Under the pieces are notes generated by a model that was not told the DNA's origin, made no database searches, and saw nothing but the letters and a program-made list of their open reading frames with translations. From the NCBI GenBank assembly GCA_031254035.1, contig JAIRVF010000094.1, positions 1 through 45,560 on the forward strand: 45,560 nucleotides of DNA, given 5' to 3'. A program made the translations under genes and the position numbers. Shown here one piece after another: positions 22,497-30,300 of this stretch. The DNA is from Paenibacillus sp. Lineage in GTDB: Bacteria > Bacillota > Bacilli > Paenibacillales > Paenibacillaceae. Position 1 is the first letter of the stretch, and each line of letters opens with the position of its first letter.

Positions 22497-23072
22497 ATGC
22501 CAAATCACATTACCAATAAAATAAAATTAATCGGCACAGAAGAACAGATCAAAGAAGTATTTGAATATATGAAGCATGATGAAATTGGGGCGGGAAGCAT
22601 TGATTTTAACAAGATAACGCCAATGCCTAAGTGGGTATATGGGAACTCCCCTGGAATTATTGGTATCAGCCTTTCAGACGAACGGAAATGGGGAGAAGAA
22701 AACACGGTGCTTGGATGGGCGTGAAAACACTGGGGAACTAAATGGAATGCTTATGGGCAACTACATGAGCGCAACACAGATGACACCATCTATTTTGAAA
22801 CTGCTTGGAACGGGATTCCTGGCTTGATTCAAAAGATTGCGTGGATCTTCCCTGAAATTGAGATCGAATATAGCTTTGCAGATGAAGACTATGGTAGTAG
22901 TAATTGTGGATTCTATCGTTTTAAACATGATCAAGTGATCGAAGAAAGAGAGTATGAATTAGGCAGCAAGGATGCTTACGAAATGGCCTTTGAATTGGTT
23001 TGTAATGCCAAAGTACCAGAATGGTACGCATTTAACCATGAAACAAGCACATATGAGTGTGTCGAAGATTAA
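22497..23072 (+). pseudogene. Api92-like / DUF1281 ferredoxin-like protein interrupted by in-frame TGA
   Basis: MPNHITNKIKLIGTEEQIKE and IDFNKITPMPKWVYG are the family opening. The family hallmark HWGTKWNAYG follows in the same frame, but a TGA at 22722-22724 stands one codon before K-HWGTKW. After it the frame continues for 115 codons with good family character (AWNGIPGLIQKIAWIFPEIE; EYSFADEDYGSSNCGFY). This is therefore one gene with a nonsense mutation, giving a 75-residue fragment unless read through. Start 22497 is preferred over 22491 because of AAAGGAG spacing. Confidence 0.8.
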
Positions 23073-23084
23073 TACAACCACACA

Positions 23085-23118
23085 GGATAGGAACAGGTTA
23101 ACCGCGCCTCTCCTATCC
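23085..23118 (+). promoter_or_regulatory. Intergenic stem-loop
   Basis: Perfect 8-bp arms GGATAGGA (23085-23092) and TCCTATCC (23111-23118), followed by CAGGAGGG, the ribosome site of the next gene. No T-run. Confidence 0.55.
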
Positions 23119-23138
23119 ATACCAGGAGGGATATAAAG

Positions 23139-23342
23139 ATGGTATACGAAGTAACGATGGTAAGTAAGAAAACAGAATTAAAAATATATTCAGAAGATGA
23201 AAAAAATGTAACAAAGGCGGTTAATTCGTTATTGAAATGTGGCTTGTACGTGCATGAATTCAAGTTAGACGGTGAAGAAAAGCACCATCATGAACTATTC
23301 AAAATTATGAGAAGTGTTAGTTTGGAGGTATCACATGAATAA
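23139..23342 (+). CDS. Hypothetical protein (67 aa)
   Basis: AGGAGGG precedes the ATG. A small alpha/beta protein (VYEVTMVSKKTELKIYSEDE; KNVTKAVNSLLKCGLYVHEF), with a His-rich segment (EKHHHEL). No family recognised. It overlaps the next gene by 8 bp. Confidence 0.55.
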   Translation: MVYEVTMVSKKTELKIYSEDEKNVTKAVNSLLKCGLYVHEFKLDGEEKHHHELFKIMRSVSLEVSHE

Positions 23343-23688
23343 ACAAGAGCACTTTATAAGCTCAGATAAACTACTGGCATGGATAGAATCTGAATTAACC
23401 AAGGAATACCCAGAAAGTGTGAATCAGTATGTAGATGGACGAGAAACCGTCTTGGAAATTCTAAAGCACAGAATTGAACAGAGGATTTTCGAACCAGATC
23501 ATATCACCTTACCCACCTTAAAACCAGGGGATAAGGTACGGCATAAAGAGAACAAGGCTTGGGGCATCGGAAATGTACACTATTACTATAAGGACGAAAC
23601 GACTGTATTGTGTGCTTTCCCTGATTTAAGACCTGGTTTCAGAACAAAATATATTCCGGTGAGTGAATTGGAGGTAACCCATGAATAA
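23335..23688 (+). CDS. Hypothetical protein (117 aa)
   Basis: The ATG lies inside the end of the previous gene, with TTGGAGGT upstream. The N-terminus is helical (SSDKLLAWIESELTKEYPES). The C-terminus looks like a small beta barrel (LKPGDKVRHKENKAWGIGNV, then VLCAFPDLRP), reminiscent of SH3-like folds. Function unknown. It overlaps the following gene by 8 bp, so three genes here form one coupled chain. Confidence 0.55.
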   Translation: MNKQEHFISSDKLLAWIESELTKEYPESVNQYVDGRETVLEILKHRIEQRIFEPDHITLPTLKPGDKVRHKENKAWGIGNVHYYYKDETTVLCAFPDLRPGFRTKYIPVSELEVTHE

Positions 23689-24142
23689 ACGGGACTGGCA
23701 AGCAGATTGCGAACTAATAGCAATGTGTAGGTATGAACCAAACCTAAAGAATGTTAACAAAACATTGGATGCTCTAGTTTATTGGATGGATGAATGTGCA
23801 GCAGAGAAAGATCGCGCAGACATAGCACAGTTAGAAGCTGAGAAATGGCGATTAGATGCGTTCAGAAAGAATCCGACACAAGATGCATATGACGCTGCAT
23901 GCGCTGCCTTACACAAGCATAGAGAACGTGCAGACAAGGCAGAACAACACAGTGTTGAGTTGTGTAAACAGATCCTTGATACAGAACGCCGCGAACAGAA
24001 GTTGAAAGAAGCCCTAGAACACTGTATTAAACAATATCCGCAATGGGATTCAAAAGAAATCGCTGGCACGTTGATGATTGATTACATGGAAAACGTGCTA
24101 TCCATCCTTTACCCAGATACAAAGGAGGATGATACGGATTGA
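23681..24142 (+). CDS. Hypothetical helical protein (153 aa)
   Basis: GGAGGTAACCC before the ATG. Almost entirely helical, Ala/Glu/Lys-rich (AAEKDRADIAQLEAEKWRLD; KHRERADKAEQHSVELCKQI), probably coiled coil. There are several Cys but no metal-site spacing. It runs into the ArpU-like gene with a 4-bp overlap. Confidence 0.6.
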   Translation: MNKRDWQADCELIAMCRYEPNLKNVNKTLDALVYWMDECAAEKDRADIAQLEAEKWRLDAFRKNPTQDAYDAACAALHKHRERADKAEQHSVELCKQILDTERREQKLKEALEHCIKQYPQWDSKEIAGTLMIDYMENVLSILYPDTKEDDTD

Positions 24143-24480
24143 ATGTAAAAACTGTAATCCCTCAATTGGACAGACAGCAGGTATTAAACACAATGAAACA
24201 AGTATTTGAACAATACGACATTTGCAAGAGGACGCCAGGCAATCTAGACCGTGAAGAATATGTTCGAGTGATTAGCGAAGCAGTTAATTTACTTGCAGAC
24301 AAGGAAAAAGAGGTAATTATCCAAAGATACATGATTGATTATTACCGAAATGACTATGAGGTATATAATTTACACCTTAACCGGCCAGTGTCCAAGGATA
24401 CATATACAAAAATTCGGAATCGGGCCTTAAGCAAGCTTTATATTTCATTTAGCGAAATGGGGATTTTACTTACTGATTAA
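24139..24480 (+). CDS. ArpU-like late transcription regulator
   Basis: 113 residues; TTG start with AAAGGAGG upstream. The C-terminal half resembles sigma-70 region 4 as in the ArpU family: LLADKEKEVIIQRYMIDYYR, then NLHLNRPVSKDTYTKIRNRA and LSKLYISF. ArpU-like proteins sit before the packaging genes of Gram-positive phages and are thought to switch on late transcription. The position, about 2.3 kb before terS, fits that role. Which promoters it acts on cannot be read here. Confidence 0.8.
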   Translation: MNVKTVIPQLDRQQVLNTMKQVFEQYDICKRTPGNLDREEYVRVISEAVNLLADKEKEVIIQRYMIDYYRNDYEVYNLHLNRPVSKDTYTKIRNRALSKLYISFSEMGILLTD

Positions 24481-24577
24481 ACGAGATGAGTTAGAACGGA
24501 AAACGTAGTAAAACCGCAACAATACTGCTCTATGCTAAAAGCAAATAAAAAATCGATGCGTAGAGAGGATGAAGCTA

Positions 24578-25225
24578 ATGGGTAGAGCGCTCGCCACAAA
24601 AGAAGAATTAAATAATGAATTAGAAGACACTAAGAAGATCATTCAAGTTACATTTTTTGATGATATCAACGAAGAAGACATTCGAAAAACAAAATGGCTT
24701 CTGGGGAAATATACGGACATGATAGACATCATAAAGAACTATGAATTTGCACTTCAGGAAATGGAGAACGGGTTGTCTGCATATGAATTGCTGAGTGCTG
24801 AAGGAACGATAGCGAAGCGGGAAACCGGCCATGAACTGACTGCAGACGTTACGGCGAATGCAATTGTTCTTAAGGACAAGCGGCATACAAACTACAAATT
24901 CTATGTGGCCTTAACAAACATTATCCGATGTGTCATTAACAACATCCGCGATCCGCACGAGGCTTTAGTGGCTCGGCTGCTGTTTTTGGAGGGAATGAAA
25001 TATCTTAAAGCTCAAGCTTACATGGAAAAAGGATATCGGAAAGATGTTCATGCTATCTCTGCAACAACATTTGCGGATAAACGGCGGCGGGCTATTTCTA
25101 CAATTGCAACCAGCCTAAAGCTCAACAGAACACTGGATTTCGTTGTTATTGATTATGGGCGGGGACGGAACCAGGAAGGTGAAATTGGTTTGCGACTGCC
25201 GGACATAGAATTAGCAAACCCATAG
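24578..25225 (+). CDS. Hypothetical protein, possible second regulator
   Basis: 215 residues. ATG 24578 is preferred over 24569 because the GAGAGG site is nine bases from it. The N-terminal half is helical and acidic. The C-terminal half has a possible helix-turn-helix (LKAQAYMEKGYRKDVHAISA, TTFADKRRRAISTIATSL), somewhat like region-4 proteins. It lies between the ArpU-like gene and the packaging module, so a regulatory role is possible but unproven. Confidence 0.6.
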   Translation: MGRALATKEELNNELEDTKKIIQVTFFDDINEEDIRKTKWLLGKYTDMIDIIKNYEFALQEMENGLSAYELLSAEGTIAKRETGHELTADVTANAIVLKDKRHTNYKFYVALTNIIRCVINNIRDPHEALVARLLFLEGMKYLKAQAYMEKGYRKDVHAISATTFADKRRRAISTIATSLKLNRTLDFVVIDYGRGRNQEGEIGLRLPDIELANP

Positions 25226-25472
25226 TAAATAAGCAATCAATCCAAAGCGGAATAAAGATAACATGGTACTGTGAAGCTTATTAAATAGGTATCTCATAAC
25301 CTCTATATACATTTACTCTGCTCTTGCTAATCATCACAGCCGTGACTGCAGCGGTTAAAGAGTGGATCGCAGAGGCTGCCGCTGCCTAAGTAAAGCGGCT
25401 ATAGGCTATAAATGTTGCTTAGTCTCGGTTCACTAGTTATCCTAGAGGTATTACTCCTTGGAGGGTTGTCCA
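25226..25472 (+). other. Intergenic region before the LytTR-like gene
   Basis: 247 bp without a convincing gene. It contains an Ala-rich open stretch (about 25325-25389) lacking a start and ribosome site, and a GC-rich part (GCAGAGGCTGCCGCTGCC, then AAGCGGCTATAGGC) able to form a stem. An origin, packaging or regulatory role is open. Confidence 0.3.
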
Positions 25473-25868
25473 ATGAATGAACTTGAGAAAAAGCGTTTGC
25501 TTAAATCTGCTTTTAAGAGTCTAAAAAATGAAAAGTCATTTTTCGGTTCGCCAGTGACCGGAGGAGAAATACAAGAACTATTCCCAAGTGATTTGATTGA
25601 TATTAAGGAAGGTCCTCACGAAACTGTTATTTTAAAGATGCAACAAGGTGATTATTATCAAATCCCTTCAGTTAAAGATCCAGATGAGTTCTTTGGTCAA
25701 TTCTCAGGGTTTGTGAAAGTGTCTAGCGAGGGTGCAGTAAATGTTTCGAAAATAACGAGAATCGACCCTTTGAATCGATTAATTTGGTGTGAAGGGAAGA
25801 ACTTTAAGGTTGAAAATGATTACTGGGATAACTTAATTAGGGAATATAACAAACATAGTCGCCAATAG
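25473..25868 (+). CDS. LytTR-like DNA-binding protein
   Basis: 131 residues; TTGGAGGG before ATG 25473. The segment VILKMQQGDYYQIPSVKDPD, then FSGFVKVSSEGAVNVSKITR and IDPLNRLIWCEGKNFKV, follows the LytTR pattern (strand, 'F-V-R-x-H/S...VN...I..I', strands). It has a short helical N-terminus instead of a receiver domain. Stand-alone LytTR proteins are transcription factors. It ends in a terminator and seems independently transcribed, an extra gene placed between the late regulators and HicAB. Confidence 0.6.
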   Translation: MNELEKKRLLKSAFKSLKNEKSFFGSPVTGGEIQELFPSDLIDIKEGPHETVILKMQQGDYYQIPSVKDPDEFFGQFSGFVKVSSEGAVNVSKITRIDPLNRLIWCEGKNFKVENDYWDNLIREYNKHSRQ

Positions 25869-25882
25869 GCGGCTTTTATTTT
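25858..25882 (+). terminator. Rho-independent terminator overlapping gene end
   Basis: GTCGCC (25858-25863), AATA, GGCGGC (25868-25873), one G-U pair, followed by TTTTATTTTAT. The left arm lies in the last codons of the LytTR-like gene. Confidence 0.8.
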
Positions 25883-25894
25883 ATACAACAATAG

Positions 25895-25914
25895 CCAGGA
25901 AAAGTTTTCTTACC
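25895..25914. repeat. Dispersed palindrome, copy 2
   Basis: CCAGGAAAAGTTTTCTTACC: same core as the other copies, with one arm mismatch. It lies between the terminators of the LytTR-like gene and hicB. Confidence 0.6.
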
Positions 25915-25927
25915 TCAAATAAATAAA

Positions 25928-25954
25928 AAAAGCGGCAAACTCACAGCCGCTTTT
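25928..25954 (-). terminator. Terminator of the hicAB operon
   Basis: AAAAGCGGC (25928-25936) and GCCGCTTTT (25946-25954). Read on the minus strand, the stem is followed by a long T-run (TTTTTTTATTTATT). The hicB stop codon lies in the loop. Confidence 0.85.
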
Positions 25955-26339
25955 CTATGCCTAATGCTTCACGAACAGATTGCTGCAGCAATTGAGAGAA
26001 GTTGAGTCCTGCATCTTCACCGGCATCACGCAGCCATTTTGGCATTGTACAGTTTTTTGTCACCGTCTTATCGTCGGCCGGTGGCATTACGAATACTTCG
26101 ACATAAATAATTCTGTCACTCGGATCCTCTAACTGAATTGCGTCAATGTCAGAAGGAGCAGGAACAGGTTCGTTGTTGTCGTGCAGTTCTTCGATACGGT
26201 GAACTAACATGACCTTGGCATCTTTAATGCCAACTACGATAGAAGGGGCGGCTACAGCAGTACCGGGGAAATCAGGGAAGTACATGCTAACACCGGTTTG
26301 TGTCTCTTCAACAACAACAGGATAGATGTAATTTGGCAT
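25941..26339 (-). CDS. hicB: HicB-type antitoxin
   Basis: 132 residues from ATG 26339, with AAGGAGG seven bases upstream. The N-terminal part is the RNase-H-like HicB fold (YIYPVVVEETQTGVSMYFPD, FPGTAVAAPS), though the typical GCxSxGDT loop is changed to GTAVAAPS. The C-terminal part is a DNA-binding ribbon-helix-helix or Xre-like region (TMPKWLRDAGEDAGLNFSQL, then LQQSVREALG). It should neutralise HicA and repress the operon through the twin operators. Order hicA then hicB, as in most such operons. Confidence 0.88.
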   Translation of the reverse strand: MPNYIYPVVVEETQTGVSMYFPDFPGTAVAAPSIVVGIKDAKVMLVHRIEELHDNNEPVPAPSDIDAIQLEDPSDRIIYVEVFVMPPADDKTVTKNCTMPKWLRDAGEDAGLNFSQLLQQSVREALGIEKRL

Positions 26340-26393
26340 CACAGAACCTCCTTATAGTTCGTAGAAGGGAGAGAGTTTTGGGAAACTCAGGGG

Positions 26394-26609
26394 CTAAAAC
26401 TTAACCCCTGATGTTCGTTCAATGCTTTTTAACGTTCCCTTTGCCAGTATATCGCCGCTGGAGTGAAAGGCTACATCGGCATATCGCGTCGGGTCGTCTT
26501 TGTGTATGTACCGTTGGTGGCTAGTTCCTTTGCCATGATTGGCTGACTTTTGAAACCCAGCAGCTTTGAGTTCTTTTAAGACTTCCCTAACGGTACGTTG
26601 TTTCCCCAT
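26394..26609 (-). CDS. hicA: HicA-type mRNA interferase toxin
   Basis: 71 residues with the dsRBD-like HicA layout: VREVLKELKAAGFQKSANHG, KGTSHQRYIH with the catalytic-type histidine, and a C-terminal GDILAKGTLKSIERTSGV. HicA cleaves mRNA and halts translation until HicB binds it. AGGGAGGGAG precedes the ATG. In prophages such modules often stabilise the element or act on superinfecting phage. Here it is oriented against the late genes, between the regulator block and terS. Confidence 0.88.
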   Translation of the reverse strand: MGKQRTVREVLKELKAAGFQKSANHGKGTSHQRYIHKDDPTRYADVAFHSSGDILAKGTLKSIERTSGVKF

Positions 26610-26635
26610 TTTGTTTCTCCCTCCCTTCTGATTTA

Positions 26636-26693
26636 ATTATAACACGTATTAATTATGCGTGTCAATAATTAAACGCGTATTAATTATACGTGT
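26636..26693 (-). promoter_or_regulatory. hicAB promoter with two 21-bp operators
   Basis: On the minus strand, TTGACA (complement of 26660-26665), 18 bp, TATAAT (complement of 26636-26641). Near-palindrome ACACGTATTAATTATGCGTG(T) at 26642-26662 fills the spacer. A second copy, starting ACGCGTATTAATTATACGTG, is at 26673-26693, 31 bp away, about three helix turns. Typical of cooperative autorepression by an antitoxin. Confidence 0.88.
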
Positions 26694-26723
26694 TAAATAA
26701 TATCGTTGTCATATCTCATGGAC

Positions 26724-26737
26724 AGGAAAATTTTCCT
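26724..26737. repeat. Dispersed palindrome, copy 3 (before terS)
   Basis: Perfect 14-bp palindrome AGGAAAATTTTCCT, flanked by GAC and TACC, 33 bp before the terminase small subunit start. Confidence 0.8.
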
Positions 26738-26770
26738 TACCACAATACATAACTGGAGGTGAATATAAAC

Positions 26771-28042
26771 ATGGGACGAAAAAGAGATCCTAACCGAGAC
26801 AAAGCAAAAGAAATATACCAAGCCAGTGGCGGGGAAATCCGTCTCATCGATATCGCCAACCAGTTAGGTGTATCTGAAGGAACGGTTAGAGGATGGAAAT
26901 CAAAAGACAAGTGGGAAAATCACTCAACAGGGGAAATCGAAAATGTAGTACGTTCCATTGAAGATAGGAGCGGGAATGAATCTATTCAAATAGACAACAA
27001 TCAAAATGACGAATTATTCCTAAACGCCGTGCAGATCGTAGCCGAGGCCAAACAAGCCTCGGTTTCTTTTTTGCAAAGAAGAATGAGGATTGGATATACC
27101 AGGGCAGCGAGATTGATTGATGCAATGGAGCGGAGAAAGTTTGTGGGTCCATATCAAGGTGATAAACCAAGAGAAGTATATGTAACAATTGCTACTATTG
27201 AAACGCTCTCGAAGGAGATGGATCATGCTCCCCAAAAACGGAACGTTCCTAAAAAAGTATTGGAACGCTCCGATAATTTGGAACGCTCCAAAAAGATTAA
27301 GAACGCTCCAGTGATAGAAGAGAAGCCCGAACCGGAAATTCCGGATGACGAAGGATTGACGCCTAAGCAGCGCATTTTTGTTATGGAATATCTCAGGGAT
27401 TTCAATGCAACCCGGGCGGCAATGGCTGCTGGATACAGTAAGAAGACAGCATATTCTATCGGATGGGAATTGTTGAGGAAACCTGAAATTAAAGCCGCAA
27501 TACAGAGATACAACGAAGCGATGATGGACGAGGTAGGGATTAATGCTCAGCGTGTGCTAATGGAGTACATGAAAATTGCTTTCTCGGATATTACGGACTA
27601 TGTTGAATTTGGGCAAGCGGAAGAACCTCTTTTCAGTGATAAAGGCGAGCCGTTGATTAATCCAGAAACCGGCGATCACATGACATACAAACGAAACTTT
27701 ATTGCATTTAAGAATAATGATGACGTTGACGGCACGCTAATAAGCGAAGTTAAACAAGGCAAAGATGGGGTCAGTGTGAAGCTATACGACAAAATGAAGG
27801 CTCTTGATGTATTAACCAAATACCTTGATCTTCTTCCAGATAAACATAAACGTATGATCCAGGACGAAAAACTTAAGATTGAACAAGAACGTCTGGATCT
27901 AGATAAAGACAAGGCAAACGGTGGAGGTAATTCAGATGATGATCTTATTGACGATTGGGTAGAGGCGGTGGTTGGAGATGAGAACGAAGGAATCACCGGA
28001 GACGAAGAGACGGTTTCTAGCGTTCAAGAAGCGGATTCCTGA
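26771..28042 (+). CDS. terS: Terminase small subunit with embedded SpoIIIE/FtsK gamma domain
   Basis: 423 residues; GGAGGTG 10 bases before ATG 26771 (GTG 26759 lies inside the site). Three parts are visible. Residues 1-52 are the N-terminal HTH of many Gram-positive terminase small subunits (IDIANQLGVSEGTVRGWKSK, DKWE). Residues 80-137 match the FtsK/SpoIIIE gamma winged helix (ASVSFLQRRMRIGYTRAARL, IDAMERRKFVGPYQGDKPRE). Residues 196-360 are Terminase_2 (LTPKQRIFVMEYLRDFNATR, AAGYSKKTAY). The usual terS recognises the packaging site. The gamma domain reads short polar octamers in chromosome translocases, so it may serve packaging-site choice here. The end overlaps terL. Confidence 0.88.
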   Translation: MGRKRDPNRDKAKEIYQASGGEIRLIDIANQLGVSEGTVRGWKSKDKWENHSTGEIENVVRSIEDRSGNESIQIDNNQNDELFLNAVQIVAEAKQASVSFLQRRMRIGYTRAARLIDAMERRKFVGPYQGDKPREVYVTIATIETLSKEMDHAPQKRNVPKKVLERSDNLERSKKIKNAPVIEEKPEPEIPDDEGLTPKQRIFVMEYLRDFNATRAAMAAGYSKKTAYSIGWELLRKPEIKAAIQRYNEAMMDEVGINAQRVLMEYMKIAFSDITDYVEFGQAEEPLFSDKGEPLINPETGDHMTYKRNFIAFKNNDDVDGTLISEVKQGKDGVSVKLYDKMKALDVLTKYLDLLPDKHKRMIQDEKLKIEQERLDLDKDKANGGGNSDDDLIDDWVEAVVGDENEGITGDEETVSSVQEADS

Positions 28043-29414
28043 GTATCGCAGCAACCCCGTTTTATTTTGTCGAGAAATAATAAAATTCGAACCCGATCAA
28101 TGGCAAGCTGACACCTTAATGGATCTAGCCAATAGCCCTCGTGTTTCGGTGCGTTCTGGTCAGGGAGTGGGAAAGACAGGCCTTGAAGCGGCTGCGGCAT
28201 TGTGGTTTCTTTCCTGTTTTCCATTTCCCAAAGTTGTATGTACTGCCCCAACACGCCAGCAGTTACATGATGTGCTTTGGGCGGAAATCAGTAAATGGCA
28301 GACAAAGAGTCCTATTTTAAAGCGCATTCTGAAATGGACGAAAACCAAGATTTACATGAAGAATTACGAGGAACGATGGTTTGCAACAGCCAGAACAGCA
28401 ACAAAGCCCGAGAACATGCAAGGCTTTCACGAAGATAATATGCTTTTTATAGTGGATGAAGCGTCTGGCGTAGCCGATCCGATCATGGAAGCAATCTTGG
28501 GTACATTATCAGGTCCTTACAATAAACTCTTAATGTGTGGAAACCCTACTCGAACGAGTGGGGTTTTTTATGATTCACACAATAAAGATAGAGAAGACTA
28601 TAGGACACGAAAAGTCTCATGCCTGGATAGTCCAAGAACAAGTAAAGAAAACATCGCCATGCTGAAAAGGAAATATGGTGAAGGCGGAGACGTTTGGCGC
28701 GTTCGTGTAGAAGGAGAATTCCCCCGCGGCGAATCTGATACATTCATTTCTTTGGAATCTGCTGAATTTGCAAAAGACGAAGTGAAGGTTGAAGCTAAGG
28801 GAACAAAGTTCTATGTCGGCGTTGACGTTGCTCGGTTTGGTGATGATGAAACAACTATATACGGGCGGATCGGCGGAAAGGTGGTTAAATCTCATTTCCA
28901 TCATAAGCAGGATACAATGACGACAACCGGCTGGGTCATAAGGTTGATTGATGATGTAAAGTCTGAACGATCAGATATTCACGAAGTTGAAATTCGTATT
29001 GACGATAGCGGCATCGGTGGAGCCGTAACGGACCGTCTGAATGAGATTAACGAAGAACGCGGTTTAGGATATGTTATAGTTCCAGTTAATAACGGATCAT
29101 CAGCAGAAGATGAACACTATGGAAATCTCGGTTCTGAGCTATGGGGACAGATTAAAGAACTGCTGGAAGAAAACATGAGTAATTACATTCTTGGCGTTCC
29201 TGGAGTATTGGAGTTACCGGATGATGAAAAGATTATTGCTCAGTTCACAACCAGAAAGTGGCGTATGGGAAGCAACGGGAGGATTTACTTGGAAAGAAAA
29301 GAAGATATGAAGAAGCGAGGGCTTCAGTCTCCAGACAGGGCAGATGGTTTTGTGCTGGCATTTGCAGATATTAAAAATGAATCAATGTTTTCATTTGGTA
29401 CAGTTTCGACTTAA
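27978..29414 (+). CDS. terL: Terminase large subunit
   Basis: 478 residues. ATPase: Walker A SGQGVGKTG near residue 50, Walker B LFIVDEAS near 160, coupling motif GNPT. Nuclease: VGVDVARFGDDET near 280, DDSGIGG near 340, and RADGFVLAF near 455, supplying the acidic metal ligands. It cuts concatemeric DNA and pumps it into the prohead. It starts inside terS, which is normal for this pair. The 'DVARFGDDE' type of nuclease motif is common in Gram-positive siphophage terminases. I cannot say from this whether cos or pac packaging is used. Confidence 0.95.
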   Translation: MRTKESPETKRRFLAFKKRIPEYRSNPVLFCREIIKFEPDQWQADTLMDLANSPRVSVRSGQGVGKTGLEAAAALWFLSCFPFPKVVCTAPTRQQLHDVLWAEISKWQTKSPILKRILKWTKTKIYMKNYEERWFATARTATKPENMQGFHEDNMLFIVDEASGVADPIMEAILGTLSGPYNKLLMCGNPTRTSGVFYDSHNKDREDYRTRKVSCLDSPRTSKENIAMLKRKYGEGGDVWRVRVEGEFPRGESDTFISLESAEFAKDEVKVEAKGTKFYVGVDVARFGDDETTIYGRIGGKVVKSHFHHKQDTMTTTGWVIRLIDDVKSERSDIHEVEIRIDDSGIGGAVTDRLNEINEERGLGYVIVPVNNGSSAEDEHYGNLGSELWGQIKELLEENMSNYILGVPGVLELPDDEKIIAQFTTRKWRMGSNGRIYLERKEDMKKRGLQSPDRADGFVLAFADIKNESMFSFGTVST

Positions 29415-29478
29415 GTAATAAGTAGGAATAGTCGCTCTTAATGTAGAAGTATTCATAAAACTAGAGAGGGTGGTATAT

Positions 29479-29919
29479 GTGCACGTTTCCACAGAAATAG
29501 CTTTAGCCAGAAATATGGATGAATTGGAAAGAAAATTAGGAAAAGATATAATTAAACAAATTGACGATCATATTTACAAGTCATTCGAATCTGAACTTAT
29601 TTTAAATGATCTTGATGCTTCTTCATCCGTGACTAATTTTAGTGTTATGGTTAATCATGAATACTTAGTATATATCCACATAAGCACTTTTCCTAATATT
29701 AATCTTTCTGAAGATCATTGGAACACGGTAGTACAGTTTTCATCTATTAGAAGGAATAACGATAAAGCAATAAAGCTATTAAGTATAATGATAAACCCAT
29801 GGTCGGAGATTGCACCTTTCGATATCAAGGAAATTGATGATGTTATATTTGTAATTGTAGGCAAAAAAGATCTTAGTACTTTTCCAATTACTGATTATTT
29901 GGAGAAGTTCGTGTTTTAA
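29479..29919 (+). CDS. Hypothetical protein inserted between terL and portal (146 aa)
   Basis: GTG 29479 lies nine bases after GAGAGGG; GTG 29470 overlaps it. The protein is AT-rich in codon use, alpha/beta in character (FSVMVNHEYLVYIHISTFPN; DDVIFVIVGKKDLSTFPITD) and resembles none of the structural proteins. terL and portal are normally adjacent, so this looks like an accessory insertion. Function unknown. Confidence 0.6.
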   Translation: MHVSTEIALARNMDELERKLGKDIIKQIDDHIYKSFESELILNDLDASSSVTNFSVMVNHEYLVYIHISTFPNINLSEDHWNTVVQFSSIRRNNDKAIKLLSIMINPWSEIAPFDIKEIDDVIFVIVGKKDLSTFPITDYLEKFVF

Positions 29920-29991
29920 TTTCCGTAGTGCAACAACAGTATAGCGATGTTACTATTTAGATATAGAAATATGTTGAAAGGATGGTAGTCT

Positions 29992-30270
29992 GTGGACCGA
30001 CAACAAGTATACATTTTACGTTCGTACAATCTTGGTGCAGATGGCGAAGATTCGCAAAATGACATCGTTACATCCGATAAAGAATTATTTATTGATCTGT
30101 TATCCAAGATTGACTTAGACGATGTTATGCAGCGCGCTTTATTTGAGGTATGGGACAACGGACATCTTCTTTCACAATCCCAAGTTTTTTGTATAGAGAG
30201 AGCGGCGCAAATTGATAACGCTAAACTTTGCGAATATGCAAGATCCTTTATCAACTCGATTCAGGACTAA
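29992..30270 (+). CDS. Hypothetical protein inserted between terL and portal (92 aa)
   Basis: GTG start with GAAAGGATGG upstream. A small acidic protein (RQQVYILRSYNLGADGEDSQ; ELFIDLLSKIDLDDVMQRAL), ending in a helix. Second gene of the terL-portal insertion; 30 bp later comes palindrome copy 4. No family recognised. Confidence 0.55.
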   Translation: MDRQQVYILRSYNLGADGEDSQNDIVTSDKELFIDLLSKIDLDDVMQRALFEVWDNGHLLSQSQVFCIERAAQIDNAKLCEYARSFINSIQD

Positions 30271-30300
30271 AATAATATAAATAATTATAATTTAGAGGTC

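Noticed and set aside
25325..25389. Ala-rich open stretch as a small gene
   Set aside because: No ribosome site or ATG, and a stop lies just upstream; only CTG/TTG starts are possible.
26362..26630. TAGAAGGG and CAGAAGGG as functional SRS sites for the terminase gamma domain
   Set aside because: Each differs from GAGAAGGG at one base and one is simply the hicA ribosome site; such octamers arise by chance, so they are kept only as candidates.
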